NCBI RefSeq assembly: GCF_006974105.1
Contig: NZ_CP036282.1
Coordinates: 4,216,001 to 4,280,000, forward strand
Length of the DNA stretch: 64,000 nucleotides
Source: Rhodoferax aquaticus
Lineage (GTDB): Bacteria > Pseudomonadota > Gammaproteobacteria > Burkholderiales > Burkholderiaceae_C
Reading direction: 5' to 3'
Made by a program: the position numbers and the translations under genes. The notes below the pieces were generated by a model, which saw only the letters and a list, made by a program, of their open reading frames with translations, was not told the origin of the DNA and did no database searches. Positions 19,097-27,051 of this stretch are shown here, piece after piece (position 1 is the first letter of the stretch; every line of letters starts with the position of its first letter).

Positions 19097-22000
19097 ATGG
19101 CACATGGAACTTCCGCATCGGCAACCGCCCCTAGCACTTCGCAGCGTTTTCTGTGGGGTCCGGGTATGCGCCTTATGGGAACGGTGAACTTTCCGACCAA
19201 AGCGCTGCTGATCTCCCTGATATTTCTCGTACCCGTGGTGCTATTGGGTTACTACGTGTATGCCGCGCAAACGGAGCAAATTGCCTTCGCTAGCAAAGAA
19301 CGCCAAGGCGTTGCGGCTCTGCAAGCAGCGGTGCCGGTGTCTAGCGCAGTGCTCAAGATTCGCAATGCCACGCGCGCTGGTATGGGCGGCTTAGATACCC
19401 AAGCGCAATTTCAGTCCGCAAAAGCGGAGGCAAGGGATGCAATCAAAGGCTTTCGCAGCTACCTCGCCCAGTCTGGCGATCCTTTAGACCTCACCACTAG
19501 CTTTGACAAGCTCGGTGCCGCGTGGGACAAAGCCGCAGAGTCGCCCACAGGGGTAGACGCGCAGGGCCGCACGGTATTTGGCCCCGTGACGGAAGGCTTG
19601 GTGGCACTGCAAGGTGCCATTGGTGACAACTCTAACTTGGTGCTTGATCCAGACATCGACAGCTACTACCTGTACACCACCATGGCGCTCATTCCCCAAC
19701 TGGCCGAAGACATGGGGCAGCTCTGGGGTTGGGGCAGTTACCACTTAGCGCGCCAGGCCAGCAGCAAAAAAGTGCCGGAGACCAAAGACCTGACACGCTA
19801 CGCCGTATGGTCTGCGGGTGTGAAGGGCCAAATTGCCCAAGCGCGTGGTTTTCTAGGCAAGGCGTTTGCCTATGAGCCAGCCATCCAAGCGCAACTTGAT
19901 ATGGCGGTGTTCGACGATGCCAGCAGCTTTCTCACAGTCGCCCAAGACCCGGAGGCCTTGCTGAAAGCGGCCCATATGACGCCCGCGCAGTACTTTGACC
20001 AAGGCCAAGCTGCCTTGGCACGTCTGCAATCGTTCTATACCAAGGGCCTGCCCGTGTTGGACGCATTGCTGGCAAAGCGCATCCACGCCTTACAGCACAA
20101 ACTCACCGTTGCGGCCATCACCACGCTGCTGGTGCTGTTGGTGGCTGGCTACATGTTTTATAGCTTCTTCTTGGTGACCCATGGCGGGCTCAACGCCATC
20201 CAACGCCACCTCGAAGAGCTGTCGGTCGGCGATTTGGGCCATACCCCCGACACCCCCACCGCGCGGGACGAAACGGCGCAGGTGCTGCAGTCCCTGATCA
20301 CCGTGCATCGCGTATTGGGCGCGTTTCAAACGGCCCAAGCCACCATGGCACGCCAGCATGATGCGGGCGACATGTCGCACTTCATGGAAACCGATGCACT
20401 GCCAGGCGCATTTGGTTCTTTGGCCCAAGGCGTGAACGCCATGGTGCAAGCCCATGTGCACACCAATGCGCGTGCGGTAGACCTCATGGACCAATACGCC
20501 AAAGGCGCGTTTGCGCAAACCATGGAAGCCCTGCCCGGCGAAAAGCGCCGCATCAGCGACGTGGTGAATGCGGCCCGCCAGCAAATGGCTGACGCGCATG
20601 CGGCAGCGGTAGTGAACGAGCGGGTGGTGCAAGCGCTGAACAAGGCCAGTACCAATGTGATGATTGCCGACGATCAGCACGTCATTCTGTACATGAACGA
20701 AACCATGACACAGATGATGCAGCGCAATGAGCATGAGCTCCGAAAGCTGTTGCCGCAATTCAACGCAGGCGCACTCATAGGGCAATCTATGGACGTGTTC
20801 CACCGCCAACCCCAGCACCAACGTGACATGCTGACCCGGCTCACCAGCTCCCACAAAACACAGATCCAAGTGGGGGAGCTGTACTTCAGTCTGACCGCCA
20901 ACCCCATCGTCAACACCGATGGAAAACGCCTAGGCACGGTAGTGGAGTGGGCGGATCGTACGGCGGAGGTGGGCATAGAAAAAGAGATTGCGTCCGTAGT
21001 GCAAGCGGCTTCCCATGGTGAATTCAGCCAACGCCTGACGCTAGAGGGGAAAACCGGCTTTTATGCGGGCTTAAGCGCTGGCATGAATGAGATCATGACC
21101 ACCAGCGAACAGGGCCTTACCGATGTGGCCGACTTGCTGGCTGCCTTTGCCGAGGGTGACCTGACCCGCCGCATTGAGCGAGACTACGAGGGTCTGTTTG
21201 CCCAAGTGAAGGACAGCGCCAACAGCACCGCGGACAACCTCACACGCGTCATGCGCGATGTAGGGGCCGCCGCCGACGCGCTCACCGGAGCCGCTAGCCA
21301 AGTGAGTGCAACAGCCCAGTCCATCAGCCAAGCGGCCAGTGAGCAAGCCTCTAGCGTAGAAGAAACCAGCGCCCAAATTGAGGTGATGTCAGCCTCTATT
21401 AGCCAAAACAGCGACAACGCCAAAGTGACGGACAACATGGCCACCAGCGCCAGCCGGGAAGCCTCAGAAGGCGGAGACGCTGTGACCCAAACCGTGGCGG
21501 CGATGAAGCTGATTGCCAGCAAGATCGGCATCGTGGATGACATTGCCTACCAGACCAACCTCTTGGCACTGAACGCAGCCATTGAAGCCGCCCGTGCGGG
21601 CGAACACGGCAAGGGCTTTGCGGTGGTGGCTGCAGAAGTACGCAAACTGGCAGAACGCAGCCAAGAGGCGGCGAAGGAAATTGGCGACCTCGCGGTCCAC
21701 AGCGTCTCCACGGCCGAACGGGCTGGCAAGCTGTTGGACCAAATGGTGCCCAGCATCCAAAGAACCAGTGAATTGGTGCAAGAAATAACGGCTTCGAGTA
21801 CGGAGCAAAGTGAGTCTGTGGTGCAAATTGGCGGGGCCATGGGGCAGCTGTCCAAGGCCACCCAGCAAAACGCCTCGGCCTCGGAGGAGCTAGCCGCCAC
21901 CAGCGAAGAGCTGTCTGGCCAGGCGGAGCAGTTGCAACAGTCCGTGGCATTTTTCAAGACCGGTGAAGAGCGCTATGTGGTCCCGGACCGGCATGCCCGC

Positions 22001-22114
22001 ATCCCGACAGATCGCCGCAGCCCCGCCGCCGCGCGCATGGGCCACACGCTCACCCCGGCACCTGTCAGAGGCAGTGGCGGTGGCGGTGGCAAAGGCAACT
22101 TCAAGCCTTACTAG
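19097..22114 (+). CDS. Methyl-accepting chemotaxis protein with internal PAS-like domain
   Basis: 1005 residues, longer than a standard 550-residue receptor. Membrane helix at about 35-56, periplasmic sensor to about 335, second helix about 336-360, then HAMP-like segments, a PAS-like domain about 514-630 ([38 protein letters not shown]), another HAMP, and the signalling hairpin with the conserved tip near 815-850. It should couple to CheA/CheW. The ligand is unknown; the PAS-like part may sense redox or a small molecule. The C-terminus ends in a Gly-rich tail without a CheR-binding pentapeptide. It is a lone gene with its own promoter. Confidence 0.9.
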   Translation: MAHGTSASATAPSTSQRFLWGPGMRLMGTVNFPTKALLISLIFLVPVVLLGYYVYAAQTEQIAFASKERQGVAALQAAVPVSSAVLKIRNATRAGMGGLDTQAQFQSAKAEARDAIKGFRSYLAQSGDPLDLTTSFDKLGAAWDKAAESPTGVDAQGRTVFGPVTEGLVALQGAIGDNSNLVLDPDIDSYYLYTTMALIPQLAEDMGQLWGWGSYHLARQASSKKVPETKDLTRYAVWSAGVKGQIAQARGFLGKAFAYEPAIQAQLDMAVFDDASSFLTVAQDPEALLKAAHMTPAQYFDQGQAALARLQSFYTKGLPVLDALLAKRIHALQHKLTVAAITTLLVLLVAGYMFYSFFLVTHGGLNAIQRHLEELSVGDLGHTPDTPTARDETAQVLQSLITVHRVLGAFQTAQATMARQHDAGDMSHFMETDALPGAFGSLAQGVNAMVQAHVHTNARAVDLMDQYAKGAFAQTMEALPGEKRRISDVVNAARQQMADAHAAAVVNERVVQALNKASTNVMIADDQHVILYMNETMTQMMQRNEHELRKLLPQFNAGALIGQSMDVFHRQPQHQRDMLTRLTSSHKTQIQVGELYFSLTANPIVNTDGKRLGTVVEWADRTAEVGIEKEIASVVQAASHGEFSQRLTLEGKTGFYAGLSAGMNEIMTTSEQGLTDVADLLAAFAEGDLTRRIERDYEGLFAQVKDSANSTADNLTRVMRDVGAAADALTGAASQVSATAQSISQAASEQASSVEETSAQIEVMSASISQNSDNAKVTDNMATSASREASEGGDAVTQTVAAMKLIASKIGIVDDIAYQTNLLALNAAIEAARAGEHGKGFAVVAAEVRKLAERSQEAAKEIGDLAVHSVSTAERAGKLLDQMVPSIQRTSELVQEITASSTEQSESVVQIGGAMGQLSKATQQNASASEELAATSEELSGQAEQLQQSVAFFKTGEERYVVPDRHARIPTDRRSPAAARMGHTLTPAPVRGSGGGGGKGNFKPY

Positions 22115-22120
22115 TCCGCA

Positions 22121-22154
22121 GCCCCGCTCCATGGGCGGGGCCTTACGCGTAAGG
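22121..22154 (+). terminator. Hairpins downstream of the chemoreceptor gene
   Basis: CCCCGC/GCGGGG stem (22122-22140) followed directly by a perfect 14-bp palindrome CCTTACGCGTAAGG (22141-22154). There is no T-run. The first may terminate chemoreceptor transcription; the second may instead be a regulatory site for the small gene that begins at 22177. Confidence 0.35.
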
Positions 22155-22176
22155 TTTACGCGGACAATGCCTACCT

Positions 22177-22509
22177 ATGTCCGACGAATCCCAAATTGAA
22201 ATCCCCCAGTCCTTCATCGCTTTGTTTGTGGAGCCGGGGCGCACCAAGCCCAACGCCTCGCGCGAGCACATTGCCGCGCGCTACGAACTGTGTGAAGACC
22301 TGGCCAACCTGCTCACGCAAACCGCAGGCACCATGCAGTTCAGCCTAGGAATCACCGAGCGTGATGTGCTGGAGCGCTGCCAGCAAGGCCTGCTCTTAGA
22401 AGATTCAGTGGTGACCCCCACCGAGGCGCAGTGGGTAATTTGCCGTTTGGCAGAACTCATGCAGTGGCCAATGCCTGCCGCTCTGACGGTGACGGGCCCT
22501 CAAGCTTAG
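22177..22509 (+). CDS. Conserved small protein of unknown function (intact copy)
   Basis: 110 residues, soluble, acidic, no signal peptide or membrane segment. It resembles short Burkholderiales proteins that are sometimes named 'ATPase with chaperone activity', but no nucleotide-binding motif is visible, so no function is assigned. From codon 35 onward its DNA is repeated, with seven differences by eye over about 210 bp, at 30317-30526 on the far side of the type VI cargo island. This copy has the full N-terminus (MSDESQIEIPQSFIALFVEP), so it is taken as the ancestral one. Confidence 0.7.
   Translation: MSDESQIEIPQSFIALFVEPGRTKPNASREHIAARYELCEDLANLLTQTAGTMQFSLGITERDVLERCQQGLLLEDSVVTPTEAQWVICRLAELMQWPMPAALTVTGPQA
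22280..22489 (+). repeat. Left copy of a 210-bp direct duplication bounding the effector island
   Basis: Codons 35 to about 104 of the small gene at 22177. The right copy is 30317-30526 in the same orientation. Only about seven substitutions separate them, so the duplication is recent or kept similar by conversion. Confidence 0.85.
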
Positions 22510-22520
22510 CAAGCGCGTTA

Positions 22521-22576
22521 CTACAAAAATAATAGCTAGCTGCGCATGCCCCATGCGCGCCAGAGGCATATTTAGC
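22521..22576 (+). repeat. Dispersed 56-bp repeat, copy A (intergenic)
   Basis: The 56 bp from 22521 share an ungapped alignment with 31772-31827 (about 45 of 56 identical), including the run CCCCATGCGCGCCA. Shorter versions lie inside genes at 39741 and 62380. The core carries imperfect dyad symmetry around TGCGCATGCCCCATGCGCG, so it may form a hairpin. It resembles small repeats seen between Comamonadaceae genes. Copy A lies between the small gene and the IS30 remnant. Confidence 0.65.
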
Positions 22577-22579
22577 GGT

Positions 22580-23084
22580 GGATTCAAGTAAAAAGTGCAA
22601 CGGAATGCAGGGTAAGAGGTCTTACGGGTAGCTTGTAGAAGACCTCATGTGGGGTACGGTAGCCTAGGTACTTGCGCGGCTGGTGATTGAGTAGGTAGGC
22701 GGTCACTGACTTGCTGGGGTGAGAGGCTCAAGCGCAGATACAGCTCAACGAGCTGCCACTGCTGTGGATCGAACTGGCGGGCGTTGCGACGCTGCCTCTG
22801 TCGCGCTGTGGCTCTTTCTTGGGCCAGTGCAGCTTGGTAGCCACGGGTGCTTGCATTGCGCCGCAGCTCACGGCTGATCGTCGAAGTGCTGCGCTCCAGT
22901 TCTGAGGCAATTTGCGACAGATGTATGCCTTGGCGATTGAGCTTGTGGATTTGGTATCGTTTTTTCTTGGGCCAAGTGTGTATAGGTCATGGTGCAACGA
23001 TTGAGACTGGCCGGTCACAAAAGTGCATCCTATTCACTCTTGGCCCAACCCGTTTCTAAAACGTGGCACTTCGTACTTGAATCC
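22580..23084 (-). mobile_element. Internally deleted IS30-family insertion sequence
   Basis: Terminal inverted repeats GGATTCAAGTAAAAAGTGCA (22580-22599) and, on the other strand from 23084 inward, GGATTCAAGTACGAAGTGCC; 20 of 23 positions match over the full repeat. About 505 bp remain, roughly half of a normal IS30 element. It cannot transpose by itself. It marks the left side of the effector island. Confidence 0.75.
22584..22990 (-). pseudogene. IS30-family transposase remnant (frameshift and internal deletion)
   Basis: Read on the minus strand from ATG 22990: MTYTHLAQEK, then a one-base frameshift in an A-run, then the IS30 helix-turn-helix (KRYQIHKLNRQGIHLSQIAS, ERSTSTISRELRRNAST) and a basic linker. 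After about residue 100 (SLSPQQVSDRL) the DDE catalytic core is missing and the frame joins the family C-terminus (LNHQPRKYLGYRTPHEVFYK). The lost part is about 200 codons. Confidence 0.8.
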
Positions 23085-23160
23085 GCTGCTTAAATAAAGC
23101 AGCTTGCATGAGTCGCCTCCGCTTGGGCGCAGCAACGCCCGGAACGGTATGTGTTTGAGG

Positions 23161-23766
23161 CTAATGAATTTGTTTATCAACAAACCCAGGCTTGCATTGC
23201 GGTGCTTCAAACTGCTTTTGCCATGGGGTGGGGGGGCTGCCGAAATCCCCCCAGCACTTGCCATCTTGAATGGGCCAGTTTTCAAAATCTAGGCTATTGA
23301 CAATGCGCCAGCCCACAGGGGTTTTATTCAAAAACCATACGATGCGCCCCCTTCCCTCTGGCAGCGGTAAATGACGCAAATCCGTGATGACTTCGACAGC
23401 GGCTACATCGCCCTCAACCACTGGGGTAGCGATTTTGGTGGGTAGGGCGGTGTCCTGCATATCACGTAGGAGTTCGCTGCTACCAACTGTGTAACGTCCA
23501 CTTTTTTGGCATGGTTTCTTTTTATCTTGCGAAACCAATAAAGACGCATCAAAAAACTGAGATTGCAACTTGCACAATCGACTCAGGTCATATTTGCCAT
23601 TGAATTCAGCGAACTCAAAATTGTTAATGGAGTACGAATACATCTTCGTCATGAGCTGCTTGACCGCCTTCTGATCCTCCCTCAGCGTGGCCGCCCATCC
23701 ATGGGTGAGCATCAGACCCAACACACACGCAGCGAGGCCACGCAAAGCCTTGATAGATAACTTCAT
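23161..23766 (-). CDS. Exported immunity protein candidate for the displaced effector tip
   Basis: 201 residues with a signal peptide (MKLSIKALRGLAACVLGLML...GWAA), so periplasmic. It is clearly paralogous to the 199-residue protein at 24570: both carry MYSYS, an F-NGK-D-R-C segment and a KK-C pair at the same spacing. Its start overlaps the stop of the displaced effector copy (ATGA), the same junction as the intact effector/immunity pair. A periplasmic inhibitor of a peptidoglycan hydrolase is the expected role, by position and export; no known family was recognised. Confidence 0.68.
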   Translation of the reverse strand: MKLSIKALRGLAACVLGLMLTHGWAATLREDQKAVKQLMTKMYSYSINNFEFAEFNGKYDLSRLCKLQSQFFDASLLVSQDKKKPCQKSGRYTVGSSELLRDMQDTALPTKIATPVVEGDVAAVEVITDLRHLPLPEGRGRIVWFLNKTPVGWRIVNSLDFENWPIQDGKCWGDFGSPPTPWQKQFEAPQCKPGFVDKQIH

Positions 23767-24548
23767 TTCAGGTTCGCCTTTCGTTTCTCTTCGTCCAAAT
23801 ACTGGTTAAACAAACCCATAACGTAAGCCAAATCCATAGGCTTGCCTTCTGCCGTTTTGCGTTCTGCGTTTTCTATGCCACCGGGAAGACAGCGCCACTC
23901 GCCGGGCAAGGTGGTGTCGGTAATGGCCTTCTCGATGTCCCCCTTTCGGATGAAGTTCAACGCCCCCCGGTCATACAGTTTCATGACGGCAATGCGGTGC
24001 TGTACCTCGGGGCTAAATTTGTCTTTGCCTGCAGGCACAACAATCAAGCCGAGATCAAACTTCTCCTTCCAGGTACCGTACAGAATTTGGTACGCACCTG
24101 CGGCGGTAGAGCCTTTCTCAGAATTGCCGTTGCCCTCCCAGGGGTGGCTCTTGTAGGAGGCAAAGCGCCGTGAACTGGGGTTGCTCGGCAGGGCCGTGTT
24201 GAGCATGTTGTAGCGTTTGGAGTCATCAGGCTCTTAGGTGCATTCAAAGTCCAGCAAGCAGTGCAAGAAGGCCTTGATGTAAATCGTCGGCATGGGGTCA
24301 AACACTTTGCGGTAAATGCGGATGTTGGTGTAGTCCGTCCAGTTCGGGCGACCAGATTCAGGAATGAAATCGCTGATGTACGACGCATAGCTACGAATAT
24401 CGATATGCCCGTGGTTGGGCATGGTCGGGGCTTTCTTATTGGCTTTGCGGCTCCCCCAAGCCCGGTCTGACCACGCATACACGATCACATCGCCCGCCGC
24501 TGCCCAACGGGCATCGGGGAGTTCAGAGGTTACGTCTCTGAAGCCCAT
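23763..24548 (-). pseudogene. Displaced 3' part of a type VI effector gene, broken by a nonsense codon
   Basis: On the minus strand this matches residues 346-612 of the effector at 25166. The first ~370 bp (24547 down to about 24180) is near-identical DNA; the muramidase-like tip after the HPW residues then diverges. A TAA at 24234-24236 replaces the GAA codon that follows ECT in the intact gene, giving open frames of 104 and 147 codons. There is no secretion-linked N-terminus. Homology begins abruptly 22 bp after the upstream immunity gene stop. The 147-codon frame (23763-24206) holds the complete phage-lambda-R-like domain (GSTAAGAYQILYGTW; FSPEVQHRIAV; RGALNFIRKGDIEKAI) and might still be made. 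Confidence 0.75.
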
Positions 24549-24569
24549 TTTTGCTAGCTCAGACCCTGA

Positions 24570-25169
24570 CTATTTCTTTAGATACTTTGAAACTTCGTCA
24601 ACACAGAGCGGATGAACCCATTTCAATTGCCAGGGTTCGATATCGTTCAGAATTTCAATCATCGCGCAGTAAGTGTGTGAATTTTTTTCGCCGGAAATAT
24701 TAAAGGCGGACGCATTTACTATCTTCCATTGATTGTTGAATTTTCGAAGAAAGTAATTAACACTACCAAAATTCGTGGTTTCAGCGGTGAATGTTCCTTT
24801 ATCTCCATCCGCCTGAATGCCATATATTTTCAAGCCTTTGATTGCCCCTTTTTCTCCATATAAATCAAAATCATAAGAACCAAGTTTAGGATAACGCAAA
24901 TATCCTACTCCTGCAACTTCACAACTACGCCATTTTTTATCCTCTGGTGTTAATAAACCATCTATAAAAAAGATCTTCAATATTCTGCAGTTTCTGGCCC
25001 CATCTTGCTTTCCATTAAACAAAGCTCCCTCAAACTCATTTGCACTATACGAATACATCCTATCGGCAAACTCCTTCACTTCAGTTTGCGCTGACGTCAA
25101 ACTGCCTGCAAACACACTTATAGAAAGCGCACAACATGCAATGGCAATAGATATAAATTTCTTCATCAT
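24570..25169 (-). CDS. Exported immunity protein candidate for the intact effector
   Basis: 199 residues, signal peptide MMKKFISIAIACCALSISVFA, predicted periplasmic. Paralogous to 23161-23766 in its N-terminal half (MYSYSANEFEGALFNGKQDGARNC) and in the WKIVNAS segment. Its start overlaps the effector stop (ATGA), the normal layout of an effector/immunity pair. The coding sequence is much more AT-rich than its neighbours, a sign of foreign origin. Two ATGs (25169, 25166) are adjacent; the first is used. Inhibitory function is inferred. Confidence 0.7.
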   Translation of the reverse strand: MMKKFISIAIACCALSISVFAGSLTSAQTEVKEFADRMYSYSANEFEGALFNGKQDGARNCRILKIFFIDGLLTPEDKKWRSCEVAGVGYLRYPKLGSYDFDLYGEKGAIKGLKIYGIQADGDKGTFTAETTNFGSVNYFLRKFNNQWKIVNASAFNISGEKNSHTYCAMIEILNDIEPWQLKWVHPLCVDEVSKYLKK

Positions 25170-27004
25170 TTGATATTTCCCCTCGCCTTTTCTTCTGTCA
25201 CATACTTATTAAATTGGCTCATGAAACAAGCCATATCCATAGGCCGTCCGTCGGGGAATTTGCGTTTAGCGTTCTCTGTGGAGCCAGGCAGGCTGGTCCA
25301 AGTCGTTTGCAATGCCTTCACTGCATCTTCGATTTGATTCTTGCGAATCAGTGGGAGCGCCTTTATGGAGCTTTTTAGCGGCCTCGTTTCAAGTAAGCGA
25401 ACAGCCACTCTGTCTTGCACGGCAGCGCTGAACAAATCATCCTGAGCGGTCAAATCAGTTAAACCTTCCTTGATCGCTTCTTGCCAAGTGGCCTGCTGAA
25501 TTTGGTACGCACCCGCTGCCGATTTACTATTGTTGGCTGCAAATACCTTCACCGCTTCCTGCCAAGGGTGGGTTTTGTAACTGCTAAACCGGCGTGAGTT
25601 AGGGTTGCTCGGTAGCGCCGTGTTTAGCATGTTGTAGCGTTTGGAGTCATCCGGCTCTTCGGTGCATTCAAAGTCCCGCAAGCAGCGCAAGAAAGCCTTG
25701 ATGTAAATCGTCGGCATGGGGTCAAACACTTTGCGGTAGATGCGGATGTTGGTGTAGTCCGTCCAGTTCGGGCGACCAGATTCAGGAATGAAGTCGCTGA
25801 TGTAGGTCTCATAGCTACGAATATCGATATGCCCGTGGTTGGGCATGGTGAGGGCTTTCTTCTTGGCTTTGCGGCTCTCCCAAGCCCGGTCTGACCATGC
25901 ATAGACGATCACATCGCCCGCCGCTGCCCAACGGGCATCGGGGAGTTCGGCGGTTACGTCCCTGAAGCCCTTGCGCTTGAGCGGCTCGTCCGCATTGCTG
26001 GCGGATTCCTGCTCTGTGTATGTCCCGTCGTCGGCCAGAAAGCCCTGTGTCACCACCGTGCGCGCCAAGGCCAGCCGCACCCATTGGTAGCAGCGACCGG
26101 GGCCAACGCGAGGCCTCTCTCTTTCCCCCTTCTTGTGCTTGAACGTGCCATTCTTCATCTGCGCGTAGATGGTGGCCGTGCCTTCGCTTTTGGCGTAGTC
26201 ATAGGTCACCTGTTCCTCCGCAAAATCTATCAACGCCTGTACCTGCTTTTGCATACCCCCAATATGGGTCACCTGTTTGTTGGCCCCAGTACCCGATGAC
26301 TGGCTTTGTGCGTGGGCACTAGTAAGCCACGCAAACGACCAGCTCCCCCACCAGTCCTTGACTTTCTCGGCATACACCATCAGCGGGTTGCCTTGGGCAT
26401 CGCGCCCTGTTTGGAGGGGCGCTTGGGCCCCGGTCTTGGGGGCTGTGGCGCGGGCAGGGTCGGGTTGTTTCTGGGTGGCGAGTTGCTTGGCCGGGCCTGG
26501 CTTTGCTGGTGCGGGCGGCTTGGGATGGTTGCGCCCCTCGTCCCGATACGCATCACTGACTGGCGGCTCTGCTTGGGCTGCCGCCACGAGTTCCAGCACA
26601 CCCATGTCATCATCACTCCATCGCGGAATCTGGCTCTCTGCTTGCCCAGGCTCTCCTTGGTGCAGTTCAGTGGTGACTTCAAACACCATGCTCGGGCTGG
26701 TGTACGTCCAGTTGCTGGGGGTGGCCGGCGTGATGCACTGGTCAATGCGCTTGTAGCTGCCATCCAAGCGCTGGACTTCAATCTCCACGTCTTTATCGGG
26801 AGGGGCGAGCAGCTGCGGTATGAAGCCGGTGTCGTCAGTTGGGTAGATGGTGGCTGTGCCGTCTATCGTGATGCGCACGGTCAAGCCTGCAATGGGCAAA
26901 CCGTCGAGCCCTATGAATTGCACGGTGGTGGCTACGACCGGGGCAGGGGTTGCAGCGGCGGGGGTGGCGGTGCTGGTGTCTTGGGTGTCTGTGGCGGTCG
27001 TCAT
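25166..27004 (-). CDS. Type VI secretion cargo effector with two putative peptidoglycan-hydrolase domains
   Basis: 612 residues. About 25-115: beta-rich, transthyretin/carboxypeptidase-regulatory-like domain (TVQFIGLDGLPIAGLTVRI). About 150-240: Pro/Ala/Lys linker. About 255-430: papain-like (NlpC/P60 or CHAP-like) candidate with Cys305 in GRCYQWVR and His392 in NHGHIDIRS. About 460-612: phage lambda endolysin-like (GH104) domain (SAAGAYQIQQATW; NQIEDAVKALQTTWTSLPGS). The usual catalytic Glu of the lambda S-E-G-T motif is not obvious, so glycosidase activity is uncertain. It lies 47 bp after vgrG and overlaps an exported partner gene, so it is probably delivered by that VgrG to the periplasm of rivals. 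Confidence 0.75.
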   Translation of the reverse strand: MTTATDTQDTSTATPAAATPAPVVATTVQFIGLDGLPIAGLTVRITIDGTATIYPTDDTGFIPQLLAPPDKDVEIEVQRLDGSYKRIDQCITPATPSNWTYTSPSMVFEVTTELHQGEPGQAESQIPRWSDDDMGVLELVAAAQAEPPVSDAYRDEGRNHPKPPAPAKPGPAKQLATQKQPDPARATAPKTGAQAPLQTGRDAQGNPLMVYAEKVKDWWGSWSFAWLTSAHAQSQSSGTGANKQVTHIGGMQKQVQALIDFAEEQVTYDYAKSEGTATIYAQMKNGTFKHKKGERERPRVGPGRCYQWVRLALARTVVTQGFLADDGTYTEQESASNADEPLKRKGFRDVTAELPDARWAAAGDVIVYAWSDRAWESRKAKKKALTMPNHGHIDIRSYETYISDFIPESGRPNWTDYTNIRIYRKVFDPMPTIYIKAFLRCLRDFECTEEPDDSKRYNMLNTALPSNPNSRRFSSYKTHPWQEAVKVFAANNSKSAAGAYQIQQATWQEAIKEGLTDLTAQDDLFSAAVQDRVAVRLLETRPLKSSIKALPLIRKNQIEDAVKALQTTWTSLPGSTENAKRKFPDGRPMDMACFMSQFNKYVTEEKARGNIK

Positions 27005-27051
27005 GCTGTGAATCTTTGGTGTTTTGTTGTGCGGGTGTTCGGTGGAGGCGT

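Noticed and set aside
23017..23030. CAAAAGTGCATCC near the transposase start taken as the IS30 end
   Set aside because: It is in the same orientation as the left end, not inverted; the true inverted end is at 23062-23084.
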